Shown one piece after another: positions 29,680 through 36,134 of a stretch of DNA of 47,410 nt. The DNA lies in the IMG/VR virus record IMGVR_UViG_3300005527_000085, positions 1 through 47,410 of that record; one strand, 5' to 3'. The notes below the pieces were generated by a model, which saw only the letters and a list, made by a program, of their open reading frames with translations, was not told the DNA's origin and did not search any database. Every line of letters starts with the position of its first letter. The stretch's first letter is position 1. A program made the position numbers and the translations under genes. Origin of the DNA: a virus.

Positions 29680-30136
29680 CAGCAGTAGTGTGGTTTGGAT
29701 TCGGGGTAGACAGTAGCGTATCCATTGGCGAAGTTGACTTCGTAGTTGTGATATGTTGTTGAAAGCCCGAGGCTTGGCTGGTCCGCGACTTCGTATTCGT
29801 CGAAGTATTGGATGAAGGTTTGGACCGCTTGCTTCTTGGAGAAGATGCAGTGGGTAAGGACCGGGAGTCCTGCTTGGTACCACCATCCACCTTCCTCTGG
29901 ACCGCCGTAGTTGAGCGTGGTTTCGTGGACGGTGACAGTCGTTGGGATTTCGTGTTCCCACTCTTTGTGGGTTTCGTATCGTTGGATGGCGAGACGAGCT
30001 TTGTAGGTTCTGGGGTAGAACTTTTGGAGTTCAGAGATGTAAGACATTGGATTGCGTCGATGAGTGTGGTGATCAGAATGGAGATGATGGCAATGATGAC
30101 AATAACGATGTCATCTTCGTGCTTACGATTCGTCAT
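29537..30136 (-). CDS. overlapping reading frame: membrane span plus Ser/Thr/Pro-rich tail (dual coding possible)
   Basis: ATG 30136, overlapping the upstream stop by 14 nt. Residues 8-30 (DIVIVIIAIISILITTLIDA) are a clear membrane span encoded before the next gene starts at 30047. The frame then stays open for about 165 codons out of phase with 29679-30047 and beyond. The tail is Ser/Thr/Pro/Lys-rich, as out-of-frame translation often is. The span looks real; how far translation continues is uncertain. Confidence 0.4.
   Translation of the reverse strand: MTNRKHEDDIVIVIIAIISILITTLIDAIQCLTSLNSKSSTPEPTKLVSPSNDTKPTKSGNTKSQRLSPSTKPRSTTAVQRKVDGGTKQDSRSLPTASSPRSKRSKPSSNTSTNTKSRTSQASGFQQHITTTKSTSPMDTLLSTPNPNHTTADDSNSDQTTRRVEHQPTEPLHILSKPQEEVQAHTVLRTKVSRSKLKG
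29679..30047 (-). CDS. conserved cyanophage-type hypothetical protein
   Basis: 122 residues: MSYISELQKFYPRTYKARLA, NYGGPEEGGWWYQAGLPVLT, and the end YATVYPESKPHYC. The EGGWWY and YPExxPHY pieces resemble a small protein widespread in cyanophages. Beta-rich. Coupled to the following winged-helix-like gene by TGATG. Confidence 0.75.
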   Translation of the reverse strand: MSYISELQKFYPRTYKARLAIQRYETHKEWEHEIPTTVTVHETTLNYGGPEEGGWWYQAGLPVLTHCIFSKKQAVQTFIQYFDEYEVADQPSLGLSTTYHNYEVNFANGYATVYPESKPHYC

Positions 30137-30260
30137 CGTAACCCTCCCATTCTTGTGGATCTGAGTTACGCATTGATTCTTCTTGTTCAGCTGCAATGTC
30201 AGCCATTGCATCTAGAAGATCAGCATTGTAATTTTCGTCAAGTGTTTGAAGGTTAGTCAT
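30123..30260 (-). CDS. hypothetical 45-residue acidic protein
   Basis: ATG 30260 (MTNLQTLDENYNADLLDAMA, DIAAEQEESMRNSDPQEWEG). The upstream in-frame ATG lies in the leader. Leader CACTTCACTCAATTCAAACC. Overlaps the membrane-span gene by 14 nt. Not recognised. Confidence 0.55.
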   Translation of the reverse strand: MTNLQTLDENYNADLLDAMADIAAEQEESMRNSDPQEWEGYDDES

Positions 30261-30288
30261 GGTTTGAATTGAGTGAAGTGTGTGGTTT

Positions 30289-30495
30289 TCAGAAGGTATT
30301 GGCAACTCTTGTGGCTAATGTATCAACAAGAGTTGGACCATCTTCTTTGAATGCAAGCTCATATTGTTCACGCTCGTCTTCGTCAAGCAAAGAACCAAGC
30401 GTGTGATGAGCATGATAAAAAGCTAGTGCATTGACGATGGCATACTTCTCATCAACGTTGATGATGAGGTGATACCGTTTGTTGTCTTCAGTCAT
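30289..30495 (-). CDS. hypothetical small protein
   Basis: 68 residues from ATG 30495 (MTEDNKRYHLIINVDEKYAI); then VNALAFYHAHHTLGSLL and an acidic helix. Leader CAGTTCACCTCAACATG, class III structure 23 nt upstream. Not recognised. Confidence 0.65.
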   Translation of the reverse strand: MTEDNKRYHLIINVDEKYAIVNALAFYHAHHTLGSLLDEDEREQYELAFKEDGPTLVDTLATRVANTF

Positions 30496-30518
30496 GTTGA
30501 GGTGAACTGAATGAATGT

Positions 30519-30570
30519 CCTGGGACTTATACCACTTACTGAGAATGATTCTCAAGAGTGGAGGCCCAGA
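30519..30570 (-). promoter_or_regulatory. class III structured leader
   Basis: Minus-strand outer stem TCTGGG/CCCAGG (U-G at the end), inner stems CCACT/AGTGG and TGAGAAT/ATTCTCA, single-stranded TATAAGT before CCCAG. On the plus strand the end pair would be C-A, which favours minus-strand RNA. Confidence 0.65.
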
Positions 30571-30591
30571 TGTTTGTGTTGTTGCTGTTGA

Positions 30592-31071
30592 TTACACGAT
30601 GACTTGGCGCCAGGCCAGTCCCTTATGGATGTTGGAAATTGTATGGTGACTCACCGAATAGCCTTCGGCAATCTTTTCGTAAGCTTGCTGCCTGGAACCA
30701 AAACGACTCATCGTCTTGTTATCAGCCAGGATCAGCTTGATTTCACGAACAGCTTCGGGAGTCAACTTGCAATTACCAATGGGAGACCTGCGTTTGGTCT
30801 TGGTAACAACAGTGGTGTTCTTTGAGTCTTTCCGTGCCAGCTCTTCGAAGTAGGCAAGGCCTTCTTCCTTGGTAATCCGCCGCCCAATCTCCTCCGCTGG
30901 CGACTGCTGCAAAGGGGGACGGGGATGCGTATCAATCCAAGGTGTTTTGATCGGGAAACCAAGAGTGACAGAGGTTCCGTCCTTGAGGACAGAGATGGTC
31001 ACCTTGCCGTCCCTGGTAATGACAGAGACGTGATCGGGTGCTGTGACATCAAGTTGGCTAAGGGCTTCCAT
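30592..31071 (-). CDS. helix-turn-helix DNA-binding protein
   Basis: 159 residues. The C-terminal 60 residues (LTPEAVREIKLILADN, RFGSRQQAYEKIAEGYSVSH, HTISNIHKGLAWRQV) are a resolvase/recombinase-type HTH: helix, turn G-Y-S-V-S, recognition helix HHTISNI, and the common ending KGLAW. The N-terminal half is beta-rich with a Pro-rich link. Candidate regulator of the surrounding early genes. Confidence 0.75.
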   Translation of the reverse strand: MEALSQLDVTAPDHVSVITRDGKVTISVLKDGTSVTLGFPIKTPWIDTHPRPPLQQSPAEEIGRRITKEEGLAYFEELARKDSKNTTVVTKTKRRSPIGNCKLTPEAVREIKLILADNKTMSRFGSRQQAYEKIAEGYSVSHHTISNIHKGLAWRQVIV

Positions 31072-31178
31072 GGCTTTGGGTGAGCTGTGTGCAGTGGATG
31101 CAGGTAGAGAATAGCTGGTACGTACAAAGATGCAAGCACCAGCCTTAGCGTCTTGTGTTTGCGAGACACCAGATGTAG

Positions 31179-31406
31179 TCAGTCGTGTGGGATGAAGTCC
31201 GAGTCGTTGAGCAGCTGATGCACTGACAGGCAGTCCTCAGCAATTTCATCTCTGGTGCAGCCGTCCCAATCATCGGATTGGTTTTCGATCACCTCGCAGC
31301 CAATGTCTTCGAGTTGATCATGAAACAGAGAAAAGGTTTGGGCTGTGCCCCAGACATGGGCATAACGACCGGAACGATCAGCGACCAGGGCGATGTGTGT
31401 TCTCAT
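31179..31406 (-). CDS. hypothetical protein
   Basis: 75 residues from ATG 31406 (MRTHIALVADRSGRYAHVWG); then acidic with SDDWDGCTRDEIAEDCL. Overlaps the upstream membrane-protein gene by 29 nt. Not recognised. Confidence 0.6.
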   Translation of the reverse strand: MRTHIALVADRSGRYAHVWGTAQTFSLFHDQLEDIGCEVIENQSDDWDGCTRDEIAEDCLSVHQLLNDSDFIPHD

Positions 31407-31581
31407 TGTTCTGTGGGTTGAGGTTAGTGATGTCGACGCCGACCATTGCACCAGCCGTCATAACCGTGATGGCAATGACGAAGAGGGTGCAAAGGATATT
31501 GAAACGGCGTGTCTCACGAGACTCACCGTAAGAATCAAGTCTGATGTAACGGTTGGGTCCGAGCCTGGTTGTGTGTTTCAT
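31378..31581 (-). CDS. small membrane protein
   Basis: 67 residues: basic N-terminus, RRFNILCTLFVIAITVMTAG is one membrane span, then a polar Asn-rich end. Not recognised. Confidence 0.6.
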   Translation of the reverse strand: MKHTTRLGPNRYIRLDSYGESRETRRFNILCTLFVIAITVMTAGAMVGVDITNLNPQNNENTHRPGR

Positions 31582-31582
31582 G

Positions 31583-31867
31583 TCAGTTGATCTCCAAAAG
31601 ATAACGGCAGTTAATGAAAGGACGTTCAGTTACCGCCTCTTTGTCGTTGACAAAGTACTCAGCAGATAACCATTTGCCCTTGACTTGAAAGTCAAGGCAT
31701 AAATAAATATCATTCTCATTCTTCAAGTACTCTTCGATGTCATTGGGACAGGAAACCCAATGCATATAAACATGGTTGTTATCAAATTCAAGGTAGTAGT
31801 CTGTTACCTCAAGTTTGTAAAGCCCAAGTGCTTTGAGGATGTCGTGATGATCAATGGTGATTGGCAT
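31583..31867 (-). CDS. hypothetical protein
   Basis: 94 residues: MPITIDHHDILKALGLYKLE, beta-rich middle, end with ERPFINCRYLLEIN. Class II hairpin 18 nt before ATG and the 16-bp palindrome 53 nt before it. Not recognised. Confidence 0.65.
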   Translation of the reverse strand: MPITIDHHDILKALGLYKLEVTDYYLEFDNNHVYMHWVSCPNDIEEYLKNENDIYLCLDFQVKGKWLSAEYFVNDKEAVTERPFINCRYLLEIN

Positions 31868-31885
31868 AGTGTTGTATGAGGTGGA

Positions 31886-31906
31886 TGCAGGATGTTCAGT
31901 CCTGCA
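31886..31906 (-). promoter_or_regulatory. class II leader hairpin
   Basis: Minus-strand TGCAGGA/TCCTGCA (7 bp) with loop CTGAACA, preceded by TTTAC. Same TTTACTGCAGGA start as at 32393. Confidence 0.6.
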
Positions 31907-31920
31907 GTAAACCCACCGCC

Positions 31921-31936
31921 GATACGAATTCGTATC
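31921..31936. promoter_or_regulatory. perfect 16-bp palindrome, copy 1 (operator candidate)
   Basis: GATACGAATTCGTATC is a perfect inverted repeat; the shared stretch with copy 2 (33538) is 19 nt, CGATACGAATTCGTATCAA. Both lie in leader regions. Confidence 0.65.
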
Positions 31937-31966
31937 AACGGAAGGGTTAAGAGCAGGAGTGCTGTC

Positions 31967-32368
31967 TCAGAAGGGAATTTCTTCCAGCGTAGGTTCTGCC
32001 ACTGGTGTGATTACAGCTTCAGCTTTGGGCTGAGGCTTGGAACCAAAGGCATAACTCATGCAACGGAATTGAAGTTCCGGCATCTTGAGCGGTGTCAGGA
32101 CATCGTCCTTCATGTAGAAGGAACGAATGCCCTTGATGGTACCGCTGATGGTCAGCTCCTGTCCTACGACAAGAGTGCCATTGTTGAATGCCGTAAGCAG
32201 GCCGTTGCTGTTGGTAAACCGTACACGTACGTCCGTTGCTTCGGAGATGGTGTGGACCAGGGATACAGAGAGGAACTTCTGATCCTGGTAGTCGACCACC
32301 TCCATGTGAGCAATGCGTCCGTGCAGTACGGTTTGCTGGAAGTCAGGGAGCTTCTTGTAGTCAGACAT
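31967..32368 (-). CDS. second SSB-like OB-fold protein with acidic tip
   Basis: 133 residues from ATG 32368 (MSDYKKLPDFQQTVLHGRIA). The order of strands (HGRIAHMEVVDYQDQKFLSV, RVRFTNSNG, LVVGQELTISGTIKGIRSFY) fits an OB fold like SSB, shorter than the main SSB. After a Pro/Ala linker (AVITPVAEP) it ends LEEIPF, an SSB-type acidic tip. Likely a second ssDNA-binding protein or a modulator of the first. Confidence 0.65.
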   Translation of the reverse strand: MSDYKKLPDFQQTVLHGRIAHMEVVDYQDQKFLSVSLVHTISEATDVRVRFTNSNGLLTAFNNGTLVVGQELTISGTIKGIRSFYMKDDVLTPLKMPELQFRCMSYAFGSKPQPKAEAVITPVAEPTLEEIPF

Positions 32369-32392
32369 TTGACTTGAGTTGAGTTGAATGAA

Positions 32393-32410
32393 GCAGGAGT
32401 TAATTCCTGC
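32393..32410 (-). promoter_or_regulatory. class II leader hairpin
   Basis: Minus-strand GCAGGA/TCCTGC (6 bp) with loop ATTAAC, preceded by TTTACT. Lies 24 nt before ATG 32368; an AAGGG/CCCTT stem stands just upstream. Confidence 0.6.
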
Positions 32411-32445
32411 AGTAAAGGGCCGTAGCCCCTTAGAGCAGGAATCAT

Positions 32446-32688
32446 TCACATCATTTGGTAAATACGTTCTTGTTCAAGGATGATACCTTCGTGATAGTAG
32501 TTCTCCATCTCGAGAAGCATCTCCTTGATCCCTGTGGGGATACCATGGCCAAGGGTACGGACATCTCTGTCGTACCACTCGCCCTGGATGTTGAGCTTCT
32601 CGAAGTGAAGTTGTGTACTCTCACCGCCATACCATGCGACACGTAAGTTATGTTCGCAGGAAGGCTGGTAGATCATGACAGGTTTCAT
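32446..32688 (-). CDS. hypothetical protein
   Basis: 80 residues: MKPVMIYQPSCEHNLRVAWY, then GIKEMLLEMENYYHEGIILE. Follows the next upstream gene by 2 nt. Not recognised. Confidence 0.65.
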   Translation of the reverse strand: MKPVMIYQPSCEHNLRVAWYGGESTQLHFEKLNIQGEWYDRDVRTLGHGIPTGIKEMLLEMENYYHEGIILEQERIYQMM

Positions 32689-32690
32689 GG

Positions 32691-32858
32691 TTACTTAGCT
32701 GCGATGAAGTTGGACAGTGCGTTGCGATAATCATTGACCTCATGAGTCAATGCATCACGCCGCACTTTGAGTTGAGCTTTGATGCGCTCAGGAGTTTGAT
32801 CTTGAGCTACCTTGACCGCTGCTACGGCAAGAAGCTGGGACAATCGCTGACGAATCAT
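32691..32858 (-). CDS. hypothetical 55-residue basic helical protein
   Basis: ATG 32858 (MIRQRLSQLLAVAAVKVAQD, QTPERIKAQLKVRRDALTHE). Mostly one long helix. Leader CACTCAACGCAACATG without Shine-Dalgarno. Not recognised. Confidence 0.6.
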   Translation of the reverse strand: MIRQRLSQLLAVAAVKVAQDQTPERIKAQLKVRRDALTHEVNDYRNALSNFIAAK

Positions 32859-32899
32859 GTTGCGTTGAGTGGATGCCACGGGATTGTGGCAATAACTGT

Positions 32900-32918
32900 C
32901 CAGGGGTTTGCACCCTGG
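32900..32918 (-). promoter_or_regulatory. leader hairpin
   Basis: Minus-strand CCAGGG/CCCTGG (6 bp) with loop TGCAAAC, 41 nt before ATG 32858. The AAAC loop end recalls class I. Confidence 0.5.
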
Positions 32919-32934
32919 AACCCGCTTTGACGGA

Positions 32935-33099
32935 TCAGTTGATGACGACCATGGCATTGATAAGCCAATACTCGCCCTCCTCCTTGTCCTGTTTCGCTAT
33001 CCATGCATTAGCAGCTTCTTTGCTGCTAAAGACATTCATCAGGTGATCAGCATACAGATCACACAATGTGACAACGTAGACCATCACGGATTTCTCCAT
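32935..33099 (-). CDS. hypothetical 54-residue protein
   Basis: ATG 33099 (MEKSVMVYVVTLCDLYADHL, MNVFSSKEAANAWIAKQDKE). Compact alpha/beta look, end WLINAMVVIN. The longer frame upstream lies in the three-way junction. Not recognised. Confidence 0.6.
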   Translation of the reverse strand: MEKSVMVYVVTLCDLYADHLMNVFSSKEAANAWIAKQDKEEGEYWLINAMVVIN

Positions 33100-33131
33100 G
33101 TGTGCGGCGCCCATCTCCGCTGGGGGCAATA

Positions 33132-33175
33132 CTGAGTAGGGGATTCGATCCCCTGGCGTCACGCCTGGTACTCAG
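33132..33175 (-). promoter_or_regulatory. three-way-junction RNA element
   Basis: Outer stem CTGAGTA/TACTCAG (7 bp) encloses two hairpins, GGGGAT/ATCCCC and GGCG/CGCC. The stop codon of the SSB-tip gene lies in the outer stem. Located 33 nt before ATG 33099. Confidence 0.55.
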
Positions 33176-33354
33176 AACGGAATGTCGTCTTCGAAGCAGC
33201 TGAAGTGATATACCGCCGAGATGAATTCGTAATCCTCGAGGGAACGAATGTACCTTTCGGCAGCAGGCCAGTTGGAGAACAACTTCTCCTCCTCGTAATA
33301 CTCTTGACCACCGAAGTCGGGGCAGCCGTAGTCGAAGTAGGTAACTGCAAACAT
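33172..33354 (-). CDS. 60-residue protein ending in an SSB acidic tip
   Basis: MFAVTYFDYGCPDFGGQEYY, EEEKLFSNWPAAERYIRSLE, ending CFEDDIPF. The last five residues DDIPF equal those of E. coli SSB, the motif that binds ExoI, RecQ, RecO, PriA, DNA polymerase III chi and others. At 60 residues there is no room for a normal OB fold. It could compete with host or phage SSB for these partners, or dock a small domain on them. Composition is acidic and aromatic. Regulatory region upstream is unusually long (33355-33553). Confidence 0.65.
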   Translation of the reverse strand: MFAVTYFDYGCPDFGGQEYYEEEKLFSNWPAAERYIRSLEDYEFISAVYHFSCFEDDIPF

Positions 33355-33761
33355 GAGTGAAGTTGCGATGGGGTAGCGCTACGTTTAACGTCCAGCTCGA
33401 CGTGAACTCAATCAACTCCCTTGATAAAACAAGAGAATGCTTGAAGTCCGTTCCGCTCACTGTCCTATTTCGAGCGCGGGAGAGCGGGGCGCTAAGTTTG
33501 CCCCAAACATGTCAGGAAACCGTGACATTCCTCGGTCGATACGAATTCGTATCAAAATTCCGGTGATATTAATGAGAATCATCCTTAGATAACTCATGCT
33601 GTTCTTTTTTTCTACACAGCATCTCCCTCGGTTGGGGGGTGGGAGAAGCGTCAGGTAATTTTGTACCCTTTTCAGAACTGTATAGGGCCGCTTTTTGTAT
33701 AAATATGTACTATTTTCCCTAATTTGTACGTAAACTCCCTACTTACCCCAAAAATTCACAC
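33355..33761. other. 407-nt non-coding region rich in hairpins
   Basis: No convincing gene. Contains a degenerate class I element (GTTTAACGTCC at 33383-33393), GGGGC/GCCCC (about 33486-33504), ATGTCA/TGACAT (about 33509-33528), the 16-bp palindrome copy 2, and an A/T-rich stretch with TATAAATATG at about 33700. Likely carries promoters of the minus-strand early operon. Confidence 0.5.
33538..33553. promoter_or_regulatory. perfect 16-bp palindrome, copy 2
   Basis: GATACGAATTCGTATC, identical to 31921-31936 including flanking C and AA. About 185 nt before ATG 33354. Confidence 0.65.
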
Positions 33762-33785
33762 AAAAAAGCCGGGTGCAACCCCGGC
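33762..33785 (-). terminator. rho-independent terminator
   Basis: Minus-strand GCCGGG/CCCGGC with loop GTTGCA and T6. Ends the 33813-34025 gene. Confidence 0.85.
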
Positions 33786-33812
33786 GTTTGACTTAAAAAT
33801 TACACTGTTGTT

Positions 33813-34025
33813 TTAGACGGCGCCTTTTTGTACGTGCTGTGCGGCCAAGTTGAGTGCTTGTTGGTATTTTGCAGTATCTGGCACGGCCATGGCCAGTTCC
33901 TGGTTCGCGGCTGACCGTAGATTCTGGACTTCGAACGGGTGCATGCCCCCTTCACGCAGTTCATTGGCGCGTTGGTCAATTGTTTGACGTACGTTTTCGC
34001 GCCTTTCCCTAAGTGCTTCGTCCAT
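33813..34025 (-). CDS. hypothetical helical protein
   Basis: 70 residues: MDEALRERRENVRQTIDQRA, then HPFEVQNLRSAANQELAMAV. All-helical, charged. Has its own terminator and lies back to back with the late operon. Not recognised. Confidence 0.65.
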   Translation of the reverse strand: MDEALRERRENVRQTIDQRANELREGGMHPFEVQNLRSAANQELAMAVPDTAKYQQALNLAAQHVQKGAV

Positions 34026-34146
34026 TTTTGCGTTCTTTACCGCCGTTAACGGTTTATATTCCTTAGTTTACAGGATAATTACGTTTTTTAATTATCCAAA
34101 GTTAGAATGTAACCATCAAAAGAACATAAATACATCTGTAAAGGTT
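34026..34146. promoter_or_regulatory. divergent intergenic region between early and late blocks
   Basis: 121 nt, A/T-rich. A GGATAATT/AATTATCC hairpin (about 34072-34096) and ATAAATA about 15 nt before ATG 34147, close to the T4 late box TATAAATA. Likely start of the late transcript. Confidence 0.45.
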
Positions 34147-36132
34147 ATGGCGATCTCCCCTGCTGACTTTTACGCCTACAGTCGTGCCACTGGAGCGCCA
34201 ATTCCAGAAGATGAGCAGGAAAGGGCGCAGATGGCCCCAGAAGTTCTTGAATTCCGCCGTAATCAACTCAAAGCACCACAACAAGAGTTCAACCCACTTG
34301 CCGCGTTGGGTACTGCAGCTCTCGGCTTGGGTGCATTGGCTGGTGTGGGGTTTGGTGCCAGGGCTTTGATGGGCCGCAGGCAACAGCTTCCCAAGGGTCC
34401 AGCCAAATCTGCAACCGCTGGTGTACGCCAAGTTAATCTTGCGGACATGGAGCAGGCTGTTCGTCGTGTTGCTGCAGAGCCTGCACCTGCAACCCCTGTG
34501 CCAGCACCATCAAAGATTGCAAGCCGTAGCGTCATGCCTACGGAGGAAGAGGCCTTTACGCAATACAGGCGTCAACTGGAATCTGAACTGCCAGAACCTA
34601 CGGCAGAAGAATTAAATTTCCCTGCTCCAACCTCTCGTTTCTATGGTGTTGGTTATCGGGAGCGCCAAGCGGAACCTGGTTACCGCTCGGCTGCACTTGC
34701 CGCTTTTGAAAAGAAATATCCCCCGTCTCCCGAACTGCAAGCTGCCCGCCGTGCCACGGCACAACAAGATCTATTGAATGCAGCTGCTCGGCTTGAAACA
34801 AATACTGCAACCCTAACCGACCTACAAAAGATTCAAGCTCCTGTCACAGCGGATCAATTCATTAACGCTGTTGAATCCGGAGAAGATCAACTAACCGGCC
34901 GCATTGTTAAACAAGTCAATATTGCTGATCCCTGGGGCGAGGCAACCATTCCTCCCGACGCTGTTAACCAACAGCAAACCATTCCTCTCCTTCCTGCTGC
35001 TGCCGCCAGTCCTCGTGAGCAAGCACAATCTTTCCTTCAATCTAAGTTTGAAGAATTAGGTGCCACTATCCCAGGACGTTATCGGCGTGAACGTGTAATG
35101 GGTACCGATCCTGCAATTGCAGAAGCTATAGAGCTTTACGCCTCAACCGGTGATCCAGCCGTTCTTTCCCGTCTGTCACAAACACCGTCTTCTCCTTTGA
35201 CCATTCAACCGCGTGTGCAAACGGAGTTATTAGAAGAAACCATCCCAACCGGCAAGTTTTATAAACCGACCGGCCAAGGGGAGTTTATTGATAATCTTGT
35301 TGAAAAAGATATTAACTTAACCAACCGGATTTCTGAGCTTGGCGAGCAGAAACAAGCAATTATTAATCGACTGGAAGAAATCGATCAATTAGAGCCTCAG
35401 TTCCGGTTTGCCGCAGCAGATGAACCAGGGCAGGGTGGGTATTACACCCGCCTTCTTAACAAAATGATGAATGAGAAACAGTCTCTCAATCCAGACTCTG
35501 TCAATGTCGATCTTGGTGACGCACTCGCAGAACGCGACTACGTGCGTGGGCGGATGGAATCCCTGGAATCCCTTGGCACTCAATACAAACCGCTGAAGAG
35601 AGAGGAAGGTGTGCGCCCCTTCTTTGAGGTGGACGAAGCAACTGGTGAAATTATTCCTGAAACTCTTGAGATTCGTGGCGGTCGTCCTTCAATTGAAACA
35701 AAAGCCAGAGGTGGTGGCGGCAGGAATCTTGCTGAGTTTGTTGCTGGTGGTGGTAATCCAACCGCTGAAGCTGTTCGTGAAATTCTTCAAGGCGGACAAA
35801 AAACACGTGTTCGTGACTTTGATATTGAAACGGGCGGTCTTCCCCAAATCTTTGAAGGAGATCGTTCGCAAACTGGACGTTCTATTGGGATTTATGGAAT
35901 TGAACCACGTGACAAACCCATTGCCGATCCAGAGTTAAGGCCCACAGCTCTTCAACGTGAAGAGACCAAGCTGACATTGCGCCAGGGAAGTTACCCTGAA
36001 TTTAAAACAACCATCACCTCGACTCCAGAACAAAAACGCAAGTCCCTGGAAGTAAGTGAAGCATTGCGTCGAGCTACAATTGAAGGACGCGATCCCCAAT
36101 CAATTCTCAAACAATTTGGTATTGGTATTTGA
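34147..36132 (+). CDS. large virion-type protein, first late gene
   Basis: 661 residues. A hydrophobic Gly/Ala segment LAALGTAALGLGALAGVGFG (about 51-70) near the N-terminus, then a long polar Gln/Glu/Pro-rich body with coiled-coil parts (NRISELGEQKQAIINRLEEI) and a Gly-rich patch (KARGGGGRNLAEFVAGGG). No enzyme motif. Such layout suits an internal virion or DNA-ejection protein. Not recognised. Confidence 0.75.
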   Translation: MAISPADFYAYSRATGAPIPEDEQERAQMAPEVLEFRRNQLKAPQQEFNPLAALGTAALGLGALAGVGFGARALMGRRQQLPKGPAKSATAGVRQVNLADMEQAVRRVAAEPAPATPVPAPSKIASRSVMPTEEEAFTQYRRQLESELPEPTAEELNFPAPTSRFYGVGYRERQAEPGYRSAALAAFEKKYPPSPELQAARRATAQQDLLNAAARLETNTATLTDLQKIQAPVTADQFINAVESGEDQLTGRIVKQVNIADPWGEATIPPDAVNQQQTIPLLPAAAASPREQAQSFLQSKFEELGATIPGRYRRERVMGTDPAIAEAIELYASTGDPAVLSRLSQTPSSPLTIQPRVQTELLEETIPTGKFYKPTGQGEFIDNLVEKDINLTNRISELGEQKQAIINRLEEIDQLEPQFRFAAADEPGQGGYYTRLLNKMMNEKQSLNPDSVNVDLGDALAERDYVRGRMESLESLGTQYKPLKREEGVRPFFEVDEATGEIIPETLEIRGGRPSIETKARGGGGRNLAEFVAGGGNPTAEAVREILQGGQKTRVRDFDIETGGLPQIFEGDRSQTGRSIGIYGIEPRDKPIADPELRPTALQREETKLTLRQGSYPEFKTTITSTPEQKRKSLEVSEALRRATIEGRDPQSILKQFGIGI

Positions 36133-36134
36133 TC

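Noticed and set aside
30540-30554. Fur-box-like palindrome TGAGAATGATTCTCA
   Set aside because: It matches the 7-1-7 Fur pattern at 13 of 15 positions, but it is the inner stem of a class III leader found at other genes with different inner stems, so pairing and not Fur binding explains it better.
33139-33153. tRNA T-arm look (GGGGATTCGATCCCC)
   Set aside because: The loop is out of register for a T-loop and there are no acceptor, D or anticodon arms; explained by the three-way junction.
33357-33566. 69-codon plus-strand frame in the control region
   Set aside because: It runs through hairpins and the palindrome and has no ribosome site.
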